This document shows positions 59,701-64,000 of a stretch of DNA of 64,000 nt, piece after piece. Within the stretch, counting starts at the first letter, position 1. The number at the start of each line of letters is the position of its first letter. The notes beneath the pieces were generated by a model. It had not been told where the DNA came from and did not search any database. It was given only the letters and a program-made list of their open reading frames with translations. A program made the position numbers and the translations under genes. This stretch comes from Motacilla alba alba (lineage: Eukaryota; Chordata; Aves; Passeriformes; Motacillidae): contig NC_052046.1 in NCBI RefSeq assembly GCF_015832195.1, forward strand, positions 35,678,911 to 35,742,910. Direction: 5' to 3'.

Positions 59701-61389
59701 GGGCTGAAGTGCTGGACTAAGATCCAAGTTATGTTGATTTAAAGACTTACATATCTTTCAGGGGCACCCTTTGTCTTTGCAAGTTCATTTTCCAAGGTTG
59801 TTCTGAACCTGGGTAAGCTAACAGGTACCCTGCTGCCCCTAAAAGAAATGGGAATGAGAGGCCCATGGAGCAGAACATGTTTGCCAGTGAACTTTTGCAG
59901 AAGGCACTCTACTTGCAGGAGGATGAAATGTAAATTTACATGTAAAGTTTCAGTTTCTGGTTTTACTGTGTGGTCAAAAGATACCTGAAGGCAAAATCAA
60001 AAGGTACAGAGAAAATGTAGAGATCAGTTTCATCCCTTCAGGCAAGCACACTTATCCCTAAACTTGGTGTTCAATAAATACCAGGGGTTTGTTGCAGTGT
60101 TCTGCTTGTGACTCTGCCATTTAATACTGGCTGTAACACCTCACAATGTTCAGCTCTGAGAGACCTGATACTAATTCCTGTTTTACTTGTGGCTTTTATA
60201 TCAATATGATTTATGGTCTCAATCAAGCAGTAGCAAAATAATCGGTTAAAGTTGAACCATCCCCCACTCCACGTATGCATCCGTCACCTTTTCCCTTCAA
60301 GTGTTTACTGTGATTAGGTCTTTCCTGTTTTTCTCTTAAGTTCTGAATACTTGTATACTTTCCTTGTTAGTCCTGATGAATGTTCTTTTTTCCACTGACA
60401 TGCCTCTGTGTATGCTGCAGACATAATTTTTATTACATTTCTGCTTTCAATGCAGAAATTGTATAAGTATTTCTCAGGTACAACCCCAAATGCATAGTTT
60501 GCACAAGCTAAAGAAACTGGTCCATAAACCTGCAGCTGTTCTCCCTGTTTATAATGCTGTTACCCTCCTACCCTGAAAAACAAAACACTGCTAAGCCAAA
60601 TGTAGATATCTCTAGAAGTCTGTGTCTGCTAGAATTAATTGCCTGGATAGAGAAGGCTGTTTTCTTCAGGCATAGTTCTGCTGACTTAGGATTTGTGTGT
60701 TCAAACCAGTGTGACTCTGCATCAGCATCTGCATTCACTCTGTGAATGCCCCACAGGACCATGCTCAGGGTCTCTCCTGGGGTCAAGGAAAGGCATCTCG
60801 GGCCAGAACAGCCTCTGCTTTTATGCAAAGAGGAAGATGATAGGCCAGGTTTCTGGGTTTCAACATCTCAGTTTAGGAAACAGAAGAAACAGAGGAAATC
60901 CTTCACCTGAGAAAGTGCATTCAGCACCTTCAGAGCATAAAGCAGAGTCCCGTATCCAAGCACAATGTTTGCTGGGCACTGAGTGCTAAATGTAAATGCA
61001 CATGTACACATACCACCATTCCAAACCTCACCTTCTGCCTCTTCACCTCATAGATCTCCCTGCTTAACTCCCTTTATTGTCACCTAAAATACAGTATTCT
61101 GTCCTACGAAACAGCTCCTGTGGTCCATATCCCTGCATCTCTTCAGGAGAATTCATATGCTGTTTCTGCCTCTGGTCTTCTCAGAAGCTGCCCTGGCTGC
61201 CTTGTCCACACTCATGTAGTGCCCAGTTAGGTCAAAATCCCACCAAACACACAGACCAGGCTTCCTTTATCAATCTGGTACATCTCCTTCCACTGCAGTA
61301 CTGTAAGGTTCTGGTCTGAATTTTGTAGGTCTTGGTAGCAAGAGAGTCTAAAAGAGAAGGCCTGTAAGTAGCCTTATAATATATTTTTC
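56736..61389. other. PALM2: PALM2 large intron
   Basis: AT-rich intron with no exon, RNA gene or confident repeat seen. Confidence 0.55.
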
Positions 61390-61515
61390 TCCCATCATTC
61401 AGGAGTTTCAACACCCAACTGGAAGAAGCCATGAACATCATGGCCTGATCACTGCTGGCTCTGCTTTGAGCAGGAGATTGGGCTGGAGACCTCCTAAAGT
61501 CGTTTCTAGCCTTTA
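61390..61515 (+). mobile_element. Short old CR1-like LINE 3' fragment
   Basis: The text gagcaggagattgggctgg, agacctcctaaagtcg, tttctagcctttattatcct fits the generic 3' end of CR1-like LINEs (…GGACTAGATGACCTCC…TTCCAACC…). Only about 125 bp remain and the sequence is diverged, so subfamily cannot be given. Confidence 0.6.
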
Positions 61516-62465
61516 TTATCCTAGAAGCCTGTAGTCTTACTAACTGAGGAATCTGGGTCACCCACATGACAGCAAAATGCTGTCCAAAAGATAGCATCCT
61601 TTCAGCTGTTTGTGGTTCCTCCCTCTTCAAAGCAGGGCAGCACTGTTAACATGAGAAGGAAAGTCCCTTAGCTTCCTAGCATATACAAACAGCCCCCCCT
61701 GAAAATCCCCTTACACTCGGGTGCTTATGGCAGCCCTCCATTAGAGAAAACTGCAGGACAGACAAGCAGCAAGACAGGTTTGGCTTTCTGAGTGACAAAA
61801 TTTCCTATTTGCTTCTGTGATACTTGGGAAAATAGGACTCTAATAAAATCACTGAAACAGAACCCTTGCCCTTGCCACAGCAACCCCAGACTCTCTGACC
61901 CAATTTTCTTCTTACAGAAACAGTTTAGCAAATCTCAGTCATCAGGTAGTTGCCTGGGCCAATGAAGTAGAAATACTAACAGTCTGTTTTATCTTCTGCC
62001 TTATCTGAATCTTCATTTTCTTTCTTAATTTTCTTCCCTAAACCACTTCAGATATTGTCGTTGTTTATGTAACTGGCCATCTTTCAAAGGCCAGCCCAAA
62101 ATCTGCTAAGAAGTCTGCAAAGGAACAAAGGAATTACAGTGTTTCCTTGCCAGGTGTCAAATGACAATTAAAGCATATCCTTTTTAAGCTGGGCTAGAAG
62201 AAAAGGACATTCTTTGATATTTTACGGGTTTACACAGGAAAAATGTAAGGTCTTTGTATATATATGTATGTGCACATGTGCACTCAATGAATTTATTACT
62301 CTTTAAGCCATTATACAACATGTTGCTCAAAACAGATGTGATACTAGTGCATTTATTTTTCTGACCAAATTCACATGACTCTTTGTGTGTTGCTATCAAA
62401 AAATCAGGCACTTCTCCTTACCACTGAGCAATTCTGATTATAAGAAACTCACTAAAAAAGTAAAC

Positions 62466-62492
62466 CATGCAAAGCAACCTTCACTTTGCATG
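62466..62492. repeat. Perfect 9-bp inverted repeat around a 9-nt loop
   Basis: CATGCAAAG, then caaccttca, then CTTTGCATG. The arms include ATGCAAA, an octamer-like core on both strands. Its role, if any, is unknown. Confidence 0.8.
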
Positions 62493-63065
62493 ATTTAAAT
62501 TTTGCATTGCTAGACCATACGTCAAAAGACAGCCCAAATAAGTGGTGAAGACTCTACATTCAAATTTTTCAGGGAGCTCTGTGGTACCCAAGTGGTTTTC
62601 TAAAGAATGTATGAAACAGTTCAAATAGTAGCTCTGACCCTGAGTATTTATTTTACCTCAGCAGAGGTGGCTCAACCCTTAGGCCTAGAGAGCACAAATT
62701 AGAGTGTTATAAATTTAGGAACAATGTAAAAAGCAACCTCCTGTGGATACTAATGTCTGGTACATGACCCCTGTGCTGTGTAATAGGTATATTCTCATTA
62801 ATTATCTGCATTTTTCCTGCAATTTTTCTGCATTCTATAGAGAGCCTGCGTGACTTGCACTCTACCTGTACTGATTTCAGTGAGGAAAAGGCAATTTGCC
62901 TAGATACAATGAGTTTTATGCATTCTTCAGTGCCACACAGAAGTTTTCTGTTTCCAACAGCTTCATCCATGTTTCTAAATCCTAGTAGCTTTGTCTCCAT
63001 CTTGTTCCTCTTCAGCAAGTTCTTGTTGGTATAACTTCTAAAAGAAAGTAAAGAACGGACTCAGG

Positions 63066-63092
63066 ACAAACAAACAAACAAACAAACAAATA
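63066..63092. repeat. (AAAC)n short tandem repeat
   Basis: Six consecutive AAAC/CAAA units ending in aaataaaac. Intronic. Confidence 0.9.
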
Positions 63093-64000
63093 AAACCCTG
63101 AGAACAAAAATTAGAACAGCTAGATGTCTTGTCAAAACAGAGTAACGTAATTTCTCGTCTGCCCAACTCATTTTAATGGTAAGGGTAGGCTGGCACAAAG
63201 GAGGCAGAGACTGAGGAAGTGAACCAGGAGGGGGAAAAACCAAAAGAGCAAGCAGTCAAAAAGCAAGAAAATATATAGATCAAATCAGTTGCTATCTGTG
63301 CATGTCCAAGTGGTCATGTGCATGTGTTAAAAGCAAACTTTCTTTGCAAGACCAAACAATTAATGACCTTCTCCAATCTGAGCTGGTGTACAAAAAATTA
63401 GCGACTTATGATGACCCCAAATTATAAGGAGTTTACTTGCTTGTAACCATGCATCAAATGAGTTGCCTCATATACTCCGTTTTCATTGTCATAAACTACT
63501 AACTAATGTCTACTTAATTTGAAAAAAAAGGGGCTTCTTTCCTCTCCCTGTATTTTATTGTTGCTGACTTCTGCACACTCCCATTTTTCAGTTTCTTTCC
63601 ACATAAAATAGCAAGCAAAATGTACTAGTTTACAGAATATGCATCCTGAAAATGCTGCTTAGTGACTCACTGGGGAAGAAGTGAAATAAAGCAGTAAACC
63701 CTGACTTACCCAACCACAGAATTTGTTTTCACCAGGCAGCACAGCAGATTATTTCAAATGTCTTTATTAGCAAGGTACAAATGTATGTGAATCTACAAAT
63801 CATTCCAAGGGATAGAGAAGGAAAAGAAGGCACCTAACTGGGGACTTTTAAGTTCTTTAATTCAGCAAGAATGTGGCAAATGCCTGACCTGAGTGACAAC
63901 TTAATTTTTCACTTCAGGAGGTATTTTAAAAAATCAAGATAAAAGAGTCAATATAGAAGAGGATATTTTGAAAAATTTCTTCCTGAATTACAACATGAGG

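Larger units (their letters stand above)
61516..64000. other. PALM2: PALM2 large intron, end of window
   Basis: AT-rich intron with a small (AAAC)n patch and a 9-bp inverted repeat (both listed). No exon was seen before the window ends, so the intron after the second visible exon is at least 43.8 kb. Confidence 0.55.

Overview
This window is vertebrate nuclear DNA, almost certainly from a bird, and lies inside one large protein-coding gene. The bird call rests on several CR1 LINE copies with the avian ATTCTATGA-type 3' end, avian-type ERVL and ERVK long terminal repeats (LTRs), AT-rich introns and short spliced exons. No bacterial or viral operon-like organisation is present. Almost all open reading frames in the window are chance frames in introns or frames across repeats.

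Only two coding exons could be supported, both on the + strand. Exon A (4112-4192, 27 codons) and exon B (20042-20172, 43 codons plus 2 nt) are in phase and together encode 70 residues of the N-terminal coiled-coil region of a paralemmin. Residues such as [27 protein letters not shown] and [14 protein letters not shown] identify paralemmin-2 (PALM2, the 5' part of the PALM2AKAP2 locus) rather than PALM, PALM3 or palmdelphin. The start-codon exon must lie upstream of the window. No exon continuing the coiled coil was found in the 43.8 kb after exon B. The gene is Z-linked in chicken as far as I recall, so a Z-chromosome origin is a reasonable inference.

Layout: 1-667 is the 3' part of an ERVL-type LTR. 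668-4111 is the end of an intron, with a CR1 (1971-2423), an (ATGG)n array and a (CT)n tract that abuts the exon A acceptor. 4193-20041 is an intron of 15.8 kb holding a (TG)n array and an unusual internal CR1 ORF2 fragment (8880-10238, minus). 20173-64000 is an intron of at least 43.8 kb. It contains a 76-bp mini-LTR with 5-bp target duplications (27220-27295), a complete 705-bp solo LTR with perfect 6-bp target duplications (28011-28715, antisense to the gene), an ancient decayed CR1/L3-like LINE (about 38175-40105), a possible processed retrocopy with poly(A) tail (about 44334-44866), and CR1 copies at 46633-47205, 56118-56735 and about 61390-61515.

No new gene system was found. The most useful observations are the dated insertion scars, the microsatellite at a splice acceptor, a perfect 14-bp inverted repeat, and a possible retrocopy, which would be uncommon in a bird because CR1 does not normally mobilise polyadenylated mRNA.
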